DNA of 64,000 bases, taken from assembly GCF_900109515.1 (NCBI RefSeq), contig NZ_FOBD01000015.1, positions 118,459 to 182,458 on the forward strand, in the 5' to 3' direction. Every line of letters starts with the position of its first letter. Position 1 is the stretch's first letter. Source of the DNA: Paenibacillus sp. OK003. GTDB taxonomy: Bacteria; Bacillota; Bacilli; Paenibacillales; Paenibacillaceae. Under the pieces are notes generated by a model. That model had not been told where the DNA came from. It did not search any database and worked only from the letters and a program-made list of their open reading frames with translations. Position numbers and translations under genes: made by a program. This document shows, piece after piece, positions 45,467 to 53,390 of the stretch.

Positions 45467-45586
45467 TTGCTGTCACCCTCCCGCATGGTATACGTTGACT
45501 TTAACATAATTTGGTTTACAATTTCCTATAAGTTGCTTTTCATTCAACTTTCAGGGAATATACTAAGGAGCATCAATGTAAAGGTG

Positions 45587-45614
45587 TTGTCAGTTCCCTG
45601 AAATTTGGTACACT
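45587..45614 (+). promoter_or_regulatory. Candidate promoter of coaA
   Basis: TTGTCA (45587-45592), 16 bases, TACACT (45609-45614), 45 bases ahead of the coaA start. A second possible pair, TTGACT (45495-45500) and TACAAT (45517-45522) with a 16-base spacer, lies further upstream. Confidence 0.45.
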
Positions 45615-45658
45615 AATGATTGTGCCAACATCACATTACATACAGAAAGCGGGATCTC

Positions 45659-46588
45659 ATGAATTTATACTCTCCTTACACCGAGTTTAACCGCAAGGAA
45701 TGGGCTGACTTGAAGAAATATCAGACCACTCTTCCACTAACGACAGCGGAATTGGAACAGCTAAAGGGATTAAATGAAGAGGTATCCATTCAAGAAGTTG
45801 AGGATATTTATCTACCTCTTACCCACTTTATTGACTTATACGCAGGAGCTTCACGAGAGCTGAATCGCTTAACGGCATCTTTTTTAAAAAAAGAAGCACA
45901 TCACGCTCCCTACATTATTGGTATCGGGGGCAGTGTTGCCGTGGGCAAAAGTACAACCGCCCGCCTGCTTCAGGCGATGCTGGCCAGAGGCAAAGGAAAT
46001 CCCAAGGTGGATCTGGTCACCACGGATGGTTTCCTGTATCCCAATGCTGTGCTGCAAGAGAAAGGCATCATGAACCGAAAGGGATTCCCGGAAAGTTATG
46101 ATATCAAGTCACTGATTCAGTTCATGGGTGATGTCAAATCGGGCAAACCCGAAGTGATGGCTCCCGTTTACTCCCATCTTGCCTACGACGTCATTGCAGG
46201 TGAGGAGAAGGCCATCTGTCAGCCGGATATCCTCATTATTGAAGGAATTAACGTGCTCCAGGTCAAAAAGGAAACGCCACTGCTGGTCAGTGATTTTTTT
46301 GACTTCTCCATCTATATCGATGCGGAAGAGGAGCATATCCGTCACTGGTACATTGAGCGTTTCAAGCTGCTGCGTAATACAGCGTTTCAGAATGAGAATT
46401 CCTTCTTCCACAGTCGTTTTGCCAATTTGGAAGAAGATGAGGCTGTTCTTACGGCAAGTCAGATCTGGAAAGATATCAATGCCAAAAATCTGCACGAAAA
46501 CATTCTGCCAACCAAAGGACGAGCCCGACTGATTTTAAAAAAGGAATCGGACCATTCGATTCAGCACATCCAATTGCGTAAGCTGTAA
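45659..46588 (+). CDS. coaA: Type I pantothenate kinase
   Basis: CoaA phosphorylates pantothenate, the first step of coenzyme A synthesis. The 309-residue protein has the P-loop GGSVAVGKSTTARLLQ near residue 98, DLVTTDGFLYPN and the C-terminal LPTKGRARLILKKESDH, all as in E. coli CoaA and its Bacillus counterpart (YqjS). The start at 45659 gives MNLYSPYTEFNRKEW, the normal N-terminus, although only GGGATC precedes it. An upstream GTG in frame has no ribosome binding site. Confidence 0.95.
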   Translation: MNLYSPYTEFNRKEWADLKKYQTTLPLTTAELEQLKGLNEEVSIQEVEDIYLPLTHFIDLYAGASRELNRLTASFLKKEAHHAPYIIGIGGSVAVGKSTTARLLQAMLARGKGNPKVDLVTTDGFLYPNAVLQEKGIMNRKGFPESYDIKSLIQFMGDVKSGKPEVMAPVYSHLAYDVIAGEEKAICQPDILIIEGINVLQVKKETPLLVSDFFDFSIYIDAEEEHIRHWYIERFKLLRNTAFQNENSFFHSRFANLEEDEAVLTASQIWKDINAKNLHENILPTKGRARLILKKESDHSIQHIQLRKL

Positions 46589-46647
46589 GCGTCATAAGGA
46601 GCAGAAACATTCTGCTTAATACCCATTAAAAAAGGAGACAAAACCAC

Positions 46648-47010
46648 ATGCAGACCTTGATTGTACTTGGAAGTATCATGATGTTTCTTGCTGTTGCCCT
46701 TGGAGCATTCGGTGCACACGCGCTCAAACGCAGATTGTCTGCTGACATGATCAAAATATACGAGACTGGCGTTCAGTATCACCTTGTTCACGGACTCGGA
46801 ATCATCCTGCTCGGACTGTTGGCTGATCGACTGGAGCAGCCTTCTCTTGTGTTGCTGGCGGGGTGGCTGCTATTCGCCGGCATCCTGTTGTTCTCGGGCA
46901 GCCTGTATGTCCTTAGCGTTACTGGCGTTCGAAAACTGGGAGCGATCACACCCCTGGGCGGAGTTGCCTTCTTGGCCGGTTGGGTCATGTTATTCGTTGC
47001 CGCTTTGTAA
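46648..47010 (+). CDS. DUF423 small integral membrane protein
   Basis: A 120-residue protein with four hydrophobic segments and the diagnostic ALGAFGAHALKRRLSADM motif near the start, followed by ETGVQYHLVHGLGI. Members are called YwdK in B. subtilis; function unknown. AAGGAGA precedes the ATG. It follows coaA by 59 bases and may share its message. Confidence 0.9.
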   Translation: MQTLIVLGSIMMFLAVALGAFGAHALKRRLSADMIKIYETGVQYHLVHGLGIILLGLLADRLEQPSLVLLAGWLLFAGILLFSGSLYVLSVTGVRKLGAITPLGGVAFLAGWVMLFVAAL

Positions 47011-47029
47011 AACCAACATTGTAAACTGA

Positions 47030-47076
47030 AAAGAGTGTTCTAGCCGATCTCAAAAATCGCTGGAGCACTCTCTTTA
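47030..47076 (+). terminator. Terminator after the DUF423 gene
   Basis: AAAGAGTGTTCTAGCCGAT / ATCGCTGGAGCACTCTCTTT forms a long stem and stands between the converging DUF423 and phosphatase genes. Confidence 0.85.
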
Positions 47077-47079
47077 TGT

Positions 47080-47631
47080 TTAACTTCGCCATATACGGCG
47101 AGTGCTGTGTGAGACTTTATCTCCCTGCTGTTTTTCCAGCACATATACATCAGGATTAGTTAGATTTTTCCACTCATCGAATCCAAAGGATTCATCATGG
47201 CTGCGAATGAGCAGAGATAACAGATTACCGTGTGTAATCACAGCCCCGCTATGCTCAGGCCGGCTCCACAGCTCGTCCAGCACCTCAATGCCCCTGGCTG
47301 TCGCGAAACGAGAAGATTCACCACCTTCTTCCGTCCAGTCTTCGTCCGTGTATGTACGTTCAAGCACATCCATCCAGTTATCCAGATGAAGGGTACTAAG
47401 CACCCTTTCTTGAAGACGTTCATCCGTATGTATATGTTGCAGGACGGTTTTGCCCAGTGGGGCAGCGGTTTGAAGTGCTCTTTTCCACGGACTCGACACA
47501 ATGTACCCTATAGGGTGCTCCGCCAACATCTCAGCAAGTTCTTCCGCCTGACGAAGTCCTTCATTCGTAAGCTCGGCATCCGGTTCTTGCCCTGTCGCTT
47601 TGGCATGACGAATGAGATAAATAGACTGCAT
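47080..47631 (-). CDS. Histidine phosphatase family protein
   Basis: A 183-residue phosphoglycerate-mutase-fold protein. The catalytic RHAKATG starts at residue 8 and SSPWKRALQTA carries the second Arg; the C-terminal VITHGNLLSLL holds the second His. Members dephosphorylate small phosphoesters; substrate unknown. CAGGAGGTGAGG precedes the ATG. It lies 32 bases after glutamate racemase, so the two may form an operon. Confidence 0.9.
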   Translation of the reverse strand: MQSIYLIRHAKATGQEPDAELTNEGLRQAEELAEMLAEHPIGYIVSSPWKRALQTAAPLGKTVLQHIHTDERLQERVLSTLHLDNWMDVLERTYTDEDWTEEGGESSRFATARGIEVLDELWSRPEHSGAVITHGNLLSLLIRSHDESFGFDEWKNLTNPDVYVLEKQQGDKVSHSTRRIWRS

Positions 47632-47663
47632 CGCCCCTCACCTCCTGTTGATTCAATTTACAT

Positions 47664-48440
47664 TCAATGCTTCTCCAGATAATTGAGTGCAATTCGCATG
47701 TTCTCCCGGTCTTCCGAACGGCCAGATGAACTAAGAAAAGTAACCTTTTCCTCTGTCCACACACCCTTTTGGTCTGCCAACCCAAGAAGCTGCTTCAAGC
47801 GGTTAACCGTTCCCGTACTGCCATCAATAATCTGAATATGATCTGGCAGAACTGTACGAAGAATTGATGTGTAGAATGGATAATGCGTGCAGCCAAGTAC
47901 AACTGTACCGTATAAGTTCAGATCAAGATCAGCCAGTTTAAGGCGGAAATACGCCGCAATCTTCTGTGGATCAAAGTCCAACTGCTCACACCACTCCACA
48001 AGTTCAGGTAATGGAATGGAATCGACACTGTGGTGATCATCCACTCGGGATACCAATTCATGATATTTCGTTTGACTCAAGGTCAGGGCTGTAGCAAATA
48101 CAAGCACTCTTTTGCCGCTTCTTCGATTCATTTCCACTGCCGGTTTCACAGCAGGCTCCATCCCGATAACCGGGATATCATACTTGGCACGTAAATCCTT
48201 CACGGTCAGACTGGTCGCTGTATTGCAGGCAATCACAATCGCTTGCACATTTTCCTGAACAATAGCCTCCACACAATGGAAGATATGTCCTCTAACCTCA
48301 TCGGCGGACTTGGTCCCATAAGGAACATGCAAGGTATCGGCATAATACAGAAACGCTTCTTCAGGGAATTGATGCAAAGCCTTATGCAAGACGGTTAAAC
48401 CACCGATTCCCGAGTCAAAAAATGCAATTTTCTTCTTCAA
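47664..48440 (-). CDS. murI: Glutamate racemase
   Basis: Makes D-glutamate for peptidoglycan and, in some Bacilli, poly-gamma-glutamate. The protein shows FFDSGIGGLTVLHKAL near the start, the first catalytic Cys in IACNTATS and the second in VLGCTHYPFY. The frame is open upstream to 48488, but AGAGGTG is followed 6 bases later by TTG at 48440 (MKKKIAFFDSGIGG), the best start; GTG at 48449 is a second option. Length 258. racE is the other common name. Confidence 0.93.
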   Translation of the reverse strand: MKKKIAFFDSGIGGLTVLHKALHQFPEEAFLYYADTLHVPYGTKSADEVRGHIFHCVEAIVQENVQAIVIACNTATSLTVKDLRAKYDIPVIGMEPAVKPAVEMNRRSGKRVLVFATALTLSQTKYHELVSRVDDHHSVDSIPLPELVEWCEQLDFDPQKIAAYFRLKLADLDLNLYGTVVLGCTHYPFYTSILRTVLPDHIQIIDGSTGTVNRLKQLLGLADQKGVWTEEKVTFLSSSGRSEDRENMRIALNYLEKH

Positions 48441-48743
48441 GGGTTTCACCTCTATAACGTATTCTTTCAGGTTCCTGGAACCTCTCATTCCTGCTCATGA
48501 TGACTGGGAGGTGAGTTATGTTATTCCGGGTCATCACAGACGTTAACACTTGACGACCTGCGGTGATCGTTTCGGTTACGGATCGTTCTTTCGATCGCTG
48601 TTGTCTCCAAATTTTCTTGATTAATTTTATAAATGTGCAAACTCGGAGACAAAGGCGAACGCTACCGCTTCTTCAGAATCGATTCCGTTCCCTCCACTAC
48701 TTCCGTTGTAAATTATTCACTAATGATGATGAGACATTATTCA
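48441..48743. other. Intergenic gap holding a palindromic motif that may be repeated elsewhere
   Basis: Between murI and the lipoprotein gene. At 48634-48712 a segment contains GGAGGGAACG, the 10-base palindrome GAATCGATTC and, further on, CGCCTTTGTCTCC, which pairs with the start. Such segments recur between genes in Paenibacillus as I remember them, but no second copy exists in this window. No gene is seen. Confidence 0.35.
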
Positions 48744-49130
48744 TTATTCTACCTTCATTTTATACTGTCTGAGCCAGTCTTTTCCACTTTGCCAGTGTTC
48801 CACGGGATTACGCTCTCCGAGCAGCTCAGTACTTGCCTGAGCCATAAGCCATTCCTTAAGGCCATTATCTGCACTAGAGTCCAGCTGCTGAATCAGGACG
48901 TTCAGTCCCTCTTCACCCGTATCGAGAATCTGAGCATACGCCTCTGTATTAGCAGCAATATAATCACCTGGATTACTGCTGGTCAGAATCTCAGTTTCGT
49001 TCACGATTTGCTGAAGATTGCTATCAATTTTCCAGCTCACGTCATGACTTTCCACCTGATTCGAGCATGCTACCAACATCCATGCTGCACACAGCATCAT
49101 CATGCCGCTTGCAATACGTTTGCGAATCAT
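48744..49130 (-). CDS. Small lipoprotein of unknown function
   Basis: A 128-residue secreted lipoprotein. A charged start (MIRKRIASG), a hydrophobic core and the lipobox LVAC give lipid-modified Cys near 21; the mature part is acidic and helical (IVNETEILTSSNPGDYIAANTEAYAQILDTGEEGL). AGGAGTG precedes the ATG at 49130. The gene begins 4 bases after the stop of the 47-residue ORF, so translation may be coupled. I do not recognise the family. Confidence 0.8.
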   Translation of the reverse strand: MIRKRIASGMMMLCAAWMLVACSNQVESHDVSWKIDSNLQQIVNETEILTSSNPGDYIAANTEAYAQILDTGEEGLNVLIQQLDSSADNGLKEWLMAQASTELLGERNPVEHWQSGKDWLRQYKMKVE

Positions 49131-49134
49131 GGAA

Positions 49135-49278
49135 TCACTCCTGTCCCTGCTCAAACTTATGAACGGCATTCTCAATAAACTCGGCAAAGCTATGATCATA
49201 ATTATACTCATCCCGATAGATACGGATATGCGCTTCAATGACATATTGCAGATCCTTTTGTACAAAAGTCCTTATCAT
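49135..49278 (-). pseudogene. 47-residue fragment resembling a GNAT N-terminus
   Basis: From the ATG at 49278, MIRTFVQKDLQYVIEAHIRIYRDEYNYDHSFAEFIENAVHKF reads like the first 45 residues of a GNAT acetyltransferase of the type that binds a partner through its N-terminal helix, then stops at 49135. No acetyl-CoA loop follows. GGGGGTG precedes the start. It may be a remnant whose rest was lost, or a small standalone protein co-translated with the lipoprotein. Confidence 0.5.
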
Positions 49279-49360
49279 TGCTGCAACACCCCCTTTTCAT
49301 TCCGGGTAACCAACTTAGCAGATTCATACACTTCATTTAACATAAATATGAATGCATCTT

Positions 49361-50056
49361 TTATGACGAAGTCGTGATGTTGAAATCCACACCAAACTGG
49401 ATGAGTCCCAGCTTCCGGGCAACAGTCTGCGAAGCTATATTATCCCATGATGTACTATAGATCGGAATGCGTCCGCTCTCTTTAACATGATACTGCCAGC
49501 ACTTTACAGCCTCTGCTGCATAACCCTGTCCTCTGAATTTAGGCGCCGTATTGAGACTCGCCTCAGCACCCTGTTGGGATACACGGGCCGAACAACATAC
49601 AGCGACAGCCGAATCCTCCATAACATAAGCGGCAACGGGCATTTTCTCATGCAGATGCTCTATTAAATCAGGAAAATGCTTTTCCAGCAGAAAAGTACGA
49701 TGACTCTCTATAAGCTGAACATTCGGATGCCATTCGCCGCACTTCTCGGGAAATGCATAAGCCGGGCCCATCCATACACTCTTCACTGGCTTAAACGTCT
49801 CCACTCCCCGAATCAGCTTCGCAATATTGAGCGGAAGCTTAGCATCACAGCCTAGCTCCTCAATCAGAGTGAACGGCAACTGCTCATGATAGTAGGAACA
49901 TTGTCCGACAGAAGTTATTCCAATAAATAAGGCTGGAGCCTGCCCACCATCCGGTTCGTTAATATTTAACAGACGCTTCTGATTGTCCATCGTATACAAT
50001 GTATTTGCCTGAATTTTCATCATATCCATGGGTGAAAGATTTAATATGGGATTCAT
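49361..50056 (-). CDS. GNAT-family N-acetyltransferase
   Basis: A 231-residue GNAT with a larger N-terminal part and the core AEASLNTAPKFRGQGYAAEAVKCWQYHVKESGRIPIYSTSWDNIASQTVARKLGL in the C-terminal third. FRGQGYA is the acetyl-CoA loop. Substrate unknown. It follows a 34-residue ORF by 2 bases. Confidence 0.88.
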   Translation of the reverse strand: MNPILNLSPMDMMKIQANTLYTMDNQKRLLNINEPDGGQAPALFIGITSVGQCSYYHEQLPFTLIEELGCDAKLPLNIAKLIRGVETFKPVKSVWMGPAYAFPEKCGEWHPNVQLIESHRTFLLEKHFPDLIEHLHEKMPVAAYVMEDSAVAVCCSARVSQQGAEASLNTAPKFRGQGYAAEAVKCWQYHVKESGRIPIYSTSWDNIASQTVARKLGLIQFGVDFNITTSS

Positions 50057-50058
50057 AT

Positions 50059-50163
50059 TTACGGAATGAACCTCTGCAATAACGGTTCGCCTACACTTCT
50101 TATTCCAGCGTCATGCTGCTTCAGAAAATCAGTTATTAATCCTGATATCGTATATTTGCACAT
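50059..50163 (-). CDS. 34-residue ORF ahead of a GNAT gene
   Basis: The ATG at 50163 (MCKYTISGLITDFLKQHDAG...) follows GAGGGGGG by 8 bases, a very strong ribosome binding site, and the ORF ends 2 bases before the GNAT start at 50056. The strong site supports translation; it could be a small protein or a leader that couples translation into the GNAT. No family recognised. Confidence 0.4.
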   Translation of the reverse strand: MCKYTISGLITDFLKQHDAGIRSVGEPLLQRFIP

Positions 50164-50290
50164 TGGCTATACCCCCCTCATTAATTTCCATTATACGGTA
50201 TATCCCGTGCAGATACGAATCCAATGTGCACAATTGCGTATGAGAAATATATTAGATAATTTTAAGATCTAGACAAGGATTCAATATCGC

Positions 50291-51175
50291 TTATTGATCC
50301 TGCAGCACGGCTTTTTTCCATGCATCTCCCAATTCAGCAACTGACGCATAGCGACTCGCTCGCTCAGGGTCTATCGCACGAATAACCACCTGGTACAACG
50401 CTTCTCCCGCATCCCATCTGGCATATGAACGATCCAACTCTCCACCCAGCAGCGAGAAAGACATCGCTCCCATGTTGAACACATTCGTGACTCCATCCAT
50501 TGGTGCACCCAACTCAAATTCCTCAGGAGACATAAACCGGGATGATCCCCACATCCGTCCCATCGTATTCGTGAAAGAGCCCTTTCGATACAAATCAATA
50601 TCACATATTTTCATCGTTTGTTTGTCAAAATCATAGATCAGACTGCCATCGTAAAAATCAACAGCCACATACCCTCTCCGTTGCACTTCGATGTGAAAAT
50701 CCAAAATACGCTCCATCGCCTGAATACGCGTCTTTACCGGAAGCTGTCTGAATCGATAATAGGGGGAACGAGGGTCCTCATATTTAGCTGGTGGTGGAAA
50801 ATCCCAATGGGAATGCAGACATTCTCCTTCCACCCAATCGAATACACAGGCGTAGCCATGTTCTGTTGCAAAATGGTTTTTTAAATGAATCAATGTGTCA
50901 TGTGCCAAATCTTCGTATATGGAAACGGATGATTTCAAATAATGAATCGCTTCGGCAGGTGCACTTATACTGTTCGCATGTATCGTGCGTGCTCCAGCAT
51001 ATTTCACGAATATCCGCTTTCCGTCCCGACTCAGAATACCAAAGGACAAATTGCCGGAATCCTGCTGATCAAACACACGGAATACAGTACCCAGGCGCGC
51101 GATCCACTCGAATGAATGAGGTTCTTTTAACTCAAAAGAAATGCCGTCAAGTTCAAGCTGAACCGTGTCCGTCAT
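50291..51175 (-). CDS. Protein-kinase-fold protein
   Basis: A 294-residue protein of the eukaryotic-type kinase / aminoglycoside phosphotransferase fold. FVKYAG holds the ATP-anchoring Lys, YVAVDFYDGS the catalytic-loop Asp, KICDIDLYRKG the metal site (DID where DFG is usual) and GSSRFMSPEEFELG an activation-end (APE-like) motif. The N-lobe Gly-rich loop is weak. It may phosphorylate a small molecule or protein; target unknown. Its ATG overlaps the stop of the upstream GNAT gene (ATGA). Confidence 0.78.
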   Translation of the reverse strand: MTDTVQLELDGISFELKEPHSFEWIARLGTVFRVFDQQDSGNLSFGILSRDGKRIFVKYAGARTIHANSISAPAEAIHYLKSSVSIYEDLAHDTLIHLKNHFATEHGYACVFDWVEGECLHSHWDFPPPAKYEDPRSPYYRFRQLPVKTRIQAMERILDFHIEVQRRGYVAVDFYDGSLIYDFDKQTMKICDIDLYRKGSFTNTMGRMWGSSRFMSPEEFELGAPMDGVTNVFNMGAMSFSLLGGELDRSYARWDAGEALYQVVIRAIDPERASRYASVAELGDAWKKAVLQDQ

Positions 51176-51753
51176 ATGTCACCACCTTCTTCAACATGCT
51201 CATCGCTCACATTCAAACGCTCAGCATAAAAGTACGTCATATGCGCTTCATCGTAACCCTTTCCCTGAACGACCAGTGCATTGCGCTCAATGCCATAGGT
51301 TTCAAATCCATGCTGCTCATACAATCGCCTTGCTGACCCGTTTGTGGTAACCACACTGAGATTGATTTGCTCTATGCCTTCCAATTCCCTGCCCCGATCC
51401 AACACTTCGCGGAGCAATCGGGAAGCAAGTCCACATCCACGATAAGATGGTGAGACATATACTCCCCAGATGTATCCTTTGTGCCTCAGCTTTAGTCCAT
51501 GTTCTCTTTTGAACCCCATTGTCCCTGTGAGGATGCCTTCTTCTGTATATGCACCCAGAATGTAATCATCGGGTTCGGTATGTATACGTTCCTGCACTTC
51601 ACTCATGGGAAGCTGAATCGACATTTCAAATGAAGCCCCGAAGGCTTCCGGATGATTTTTCAGTGCTTCCAGCCGCAAAGGCCAATATTTCTCTGCCTCA
51701 TCTCTGCGTATATTGCGAAGGATGAACACGTTCTCCTTCTGACCTTCATTCAT
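51172..51753 (-). CDS. GNAT-family N-acetyltransferase
   Basis: A 193-residue GNAT: GYIWGVYVSPSYRGCGLASRLLREVLDRG carries the acetyl-CoA loop, followed by INLSVVTTNGSARRLYEQHGFETYGIE. The start overlaps the end of the DJ-1/PfpI gene and the end overlaps the kinase-fold gene, so three genes (51750, 51172, 50291) form one compact operon. Substrate unknown. Confidence 0.9.
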   Translation of the reverse strand: MNEGQKENVFILRNIRRDEAEKYWPLRLEALKNHPEAFGASFEMSIQLPMSEVQERIHTEPDDYILGAYTEEGILTGTMGFKREHGLKLRHKGYIWGVYVSPSYRGCGLASRLLREVLDRGRELEGIEQINLSVVTTNGSARRLYEQHGFETYGIERNALVVQGKGYDEAHMTYFYAERLNVSDEHVEEGGDI

Positions 51754-52331
51754 TCTTCAACCACTCCCTGCATGTCATAAGGATAATCGATTTGTAGCTT
51801 TACATTCGCTGCGGCTTCCTGGCCTGCAAGCAAACCTACAACATAGACCCCAAGATCAATGGACGTCGCTACCCCTCCGGCCGTAATCACATTTCCGTCT
51901 TTCACAATCCGGGTTTGGATCACCTCAGCAACATATGGCTCAAGCAGTTCATAGACATTGGGATGCGTTGTTGCTTTTTTACCCGTTAAAAACCCCGCCG
52001 CCCCCATCAGCAAAGAGCCTGTGCACACGGATACCTTCAGTGGAACATTCTCGGCCTGGCTCAGCCAGCCCACAAAAGCCTCATCGAATCGAAGCTTACG
52101 CGTTCCCATGCCACCAGGCACAAAAATGAGATCATATTCCTCCAAATTAGGCTTCACCCGGTCCACCTTCAATGTTAAGCCTGATTCGTCCGTAACCTGA
52201 TCTGTCATCGCACAGGTTTCCCACGTCGTGCCTTTGGTTTGTTCAAAGAAATTCAACCGATTGATCACATCATAAAATCCTGCAAAATCAAGGAAAGTCA
52301 AACCATCAAACAAAACAAAAGCGATTTTCAT
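51750..52331 (-). CDS. DJ-1/PfpI family protein
   Basis: A 193-residue protein with the GATase-like fold: a nucleophile elbow with Cys in KVSVCTGSLLMGAAGFLTGKKATTHPN, and PGGMGTRKL. Such proteins act as glyoxalase III-type deglycases, amidases or isonitrile hydratases; the substrate is not visible. The start is placed at the ATG after GGAGGG (MKIAFVLFDGL); the frame is open 5 codons upstream. Confidence 0.9.
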   Translation of the reverse strand: MKIAFVLFDGLTFLDFAGFYDVINRLNFFEQTKGTTWETCAMTDQVTDESGLTLKVDRVKPNLEEYDLIFVPGGMGTRKLRFDEAFVGWLSQAENVPLKVSVCTGSLLMGAAGFLTGKKATTHPNVYELLEPYVAEVIQTRIVKDGNVITAGGVATSIDLGVYVVGLLAGQEAAANVKLQIDYPYDMQGVVEE

Positions 52332-52418
52332 ATGAAAGCCCTCCATTATTTTTTATTCCGACGCATCCCGTTCCATGGCTTCCTTCACCCAATCACGTTC
52401 GGGTAGTTTACTATTGCC

Positions 52419-53339
52419 CTACTTCAGTCCACGCGCAATAATCCACTCCAGCCATTTCCAGGGAAGCAGCAGCCTGCCAATGATAAGCAAACGCGAGCCT
52501 TTACCCAGCGCATAACGAAGTCTTGGTGCACGCATCCGTGCAATGCGAGCAATCAGATCGGCCACTTCCTGCGGATCAGGTGCAGTCTCTCCAGCATGCT
52601 GGGAATAACGAAGAACCGCGTCCAGCTTATCTTTATAGGGAGAATGGTCGCTCCTGTGAATTTCGCCCAAGCCTTTACTCCATATGGGTGTGCGATAAGC
52701 ACCCGGCTCTACCAGCACAACCCGGATGCCGAACGAGGACATCTCATGACGCAAACTTTCCGTGAAACCTTCCACTGCGAATTTGGATGCAGCATACGGC
52801 GCATAACCTGGAAAACCGGACAATCCACTGACGCTGGACAAGTTGATGATCAATCCCTGCTTTTGCTCACGCATGACAGGCAGGACCGCACGTGTAACGG
52901 CAATCAAGCCAAACAGATTCGTTTCCATTTGCCGACGCCAATCATCCATGGATACTTCTTCAATAAATCCGCCAAGCGCAAATCCTGCATTGTTCACCAG
53001 CATATCGATCCGCCCATTGTTTTGAAGTACCGTCTGAACAGCCTCCTGTACCGAATCACCATCCGTTACATCCAGGCAAATAACCTGTAACCGATCCGAA
53101 ATGCCCGCCTGCTCCGCCAACCTTGCCAATTCCACATTCCGACTCAAATCTCGCATCGTTGCCACAACACGATATCCTTGTTTAGCCAGCGTAACCGCCG
53201 TAAGCATACCGAACCCACTCGATGTACCCGTGATTAACGCCACAGGGGCGTTTGGGTTGAACTCTTTCGATTTCCCCACGGTTGAACCTGTTTCGCCCTG
53301 TATATGATCGTCCTCTGTCTGTATCTTCTGTTCTGTCAT
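52419..53339 (-). CDS. Short-chain dehydrogenase/reductase (last gene of the KAS III operon)
   Basis: A 306-residue NAD(P)-binding oxidoreductase. The cofactor motif TGTSSGFGMLTA and the catalytic YAPYAASKFAVEGFTES (Tyr-x3-Lys) are clear, with NNAGFALGG between them. It begins at the ATG at 53339 after AGAGGTGA. The C-terminus is basic and hydrophobic, ending IIGRLLLPWKWLEWIIARGLK, as in membrane-associated SDRs that act on long-chain lipids or sterol-like substrates. The gap from the PaaK-like gene is about 50 bases, so it is likely co-transcribed. Confidence 0.92.
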   Translation of the reverse strand: MTEQKIQTEDDHIQGETGSTVGKSKEFNPNAPVALITGTSSGFGMLTAVTLAKQGYRVVATMRDLSRNVELARLAEQAGISDRLQVICLDVTDGDSVQEAVQTVLQNNGRIDMLVNNAGFALGGFIEEVSMDDWRRQMETNLFGLIAVTRAVLPVMREQKQGLIINLSSVSGLSGFPGYAPYAASKFAVEGFTESLRHEMSSFGIRVVLVEPGAYRTPIWSKGLGEIHRSDHSPYKDKLDAVLRYSQHAGETAPDPQEVADLIARIARMRAPRLRYALGKGSRLLIIGRLLLPWKWLEWIIARGLK

Positions 53340-53390
53340 CTGCTTCACCTCTTCCTTCGGTGGATTTAGTAGATTTATCACGTTACCTTA

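Noticed and set aside
50291..51175. Kinase-fold protein as part of a phage defence system
   Set aside because: Its neighbours are a GNAT and a DJ-1/PfpI protein; no nuclease, helicase or toxin partner is present.
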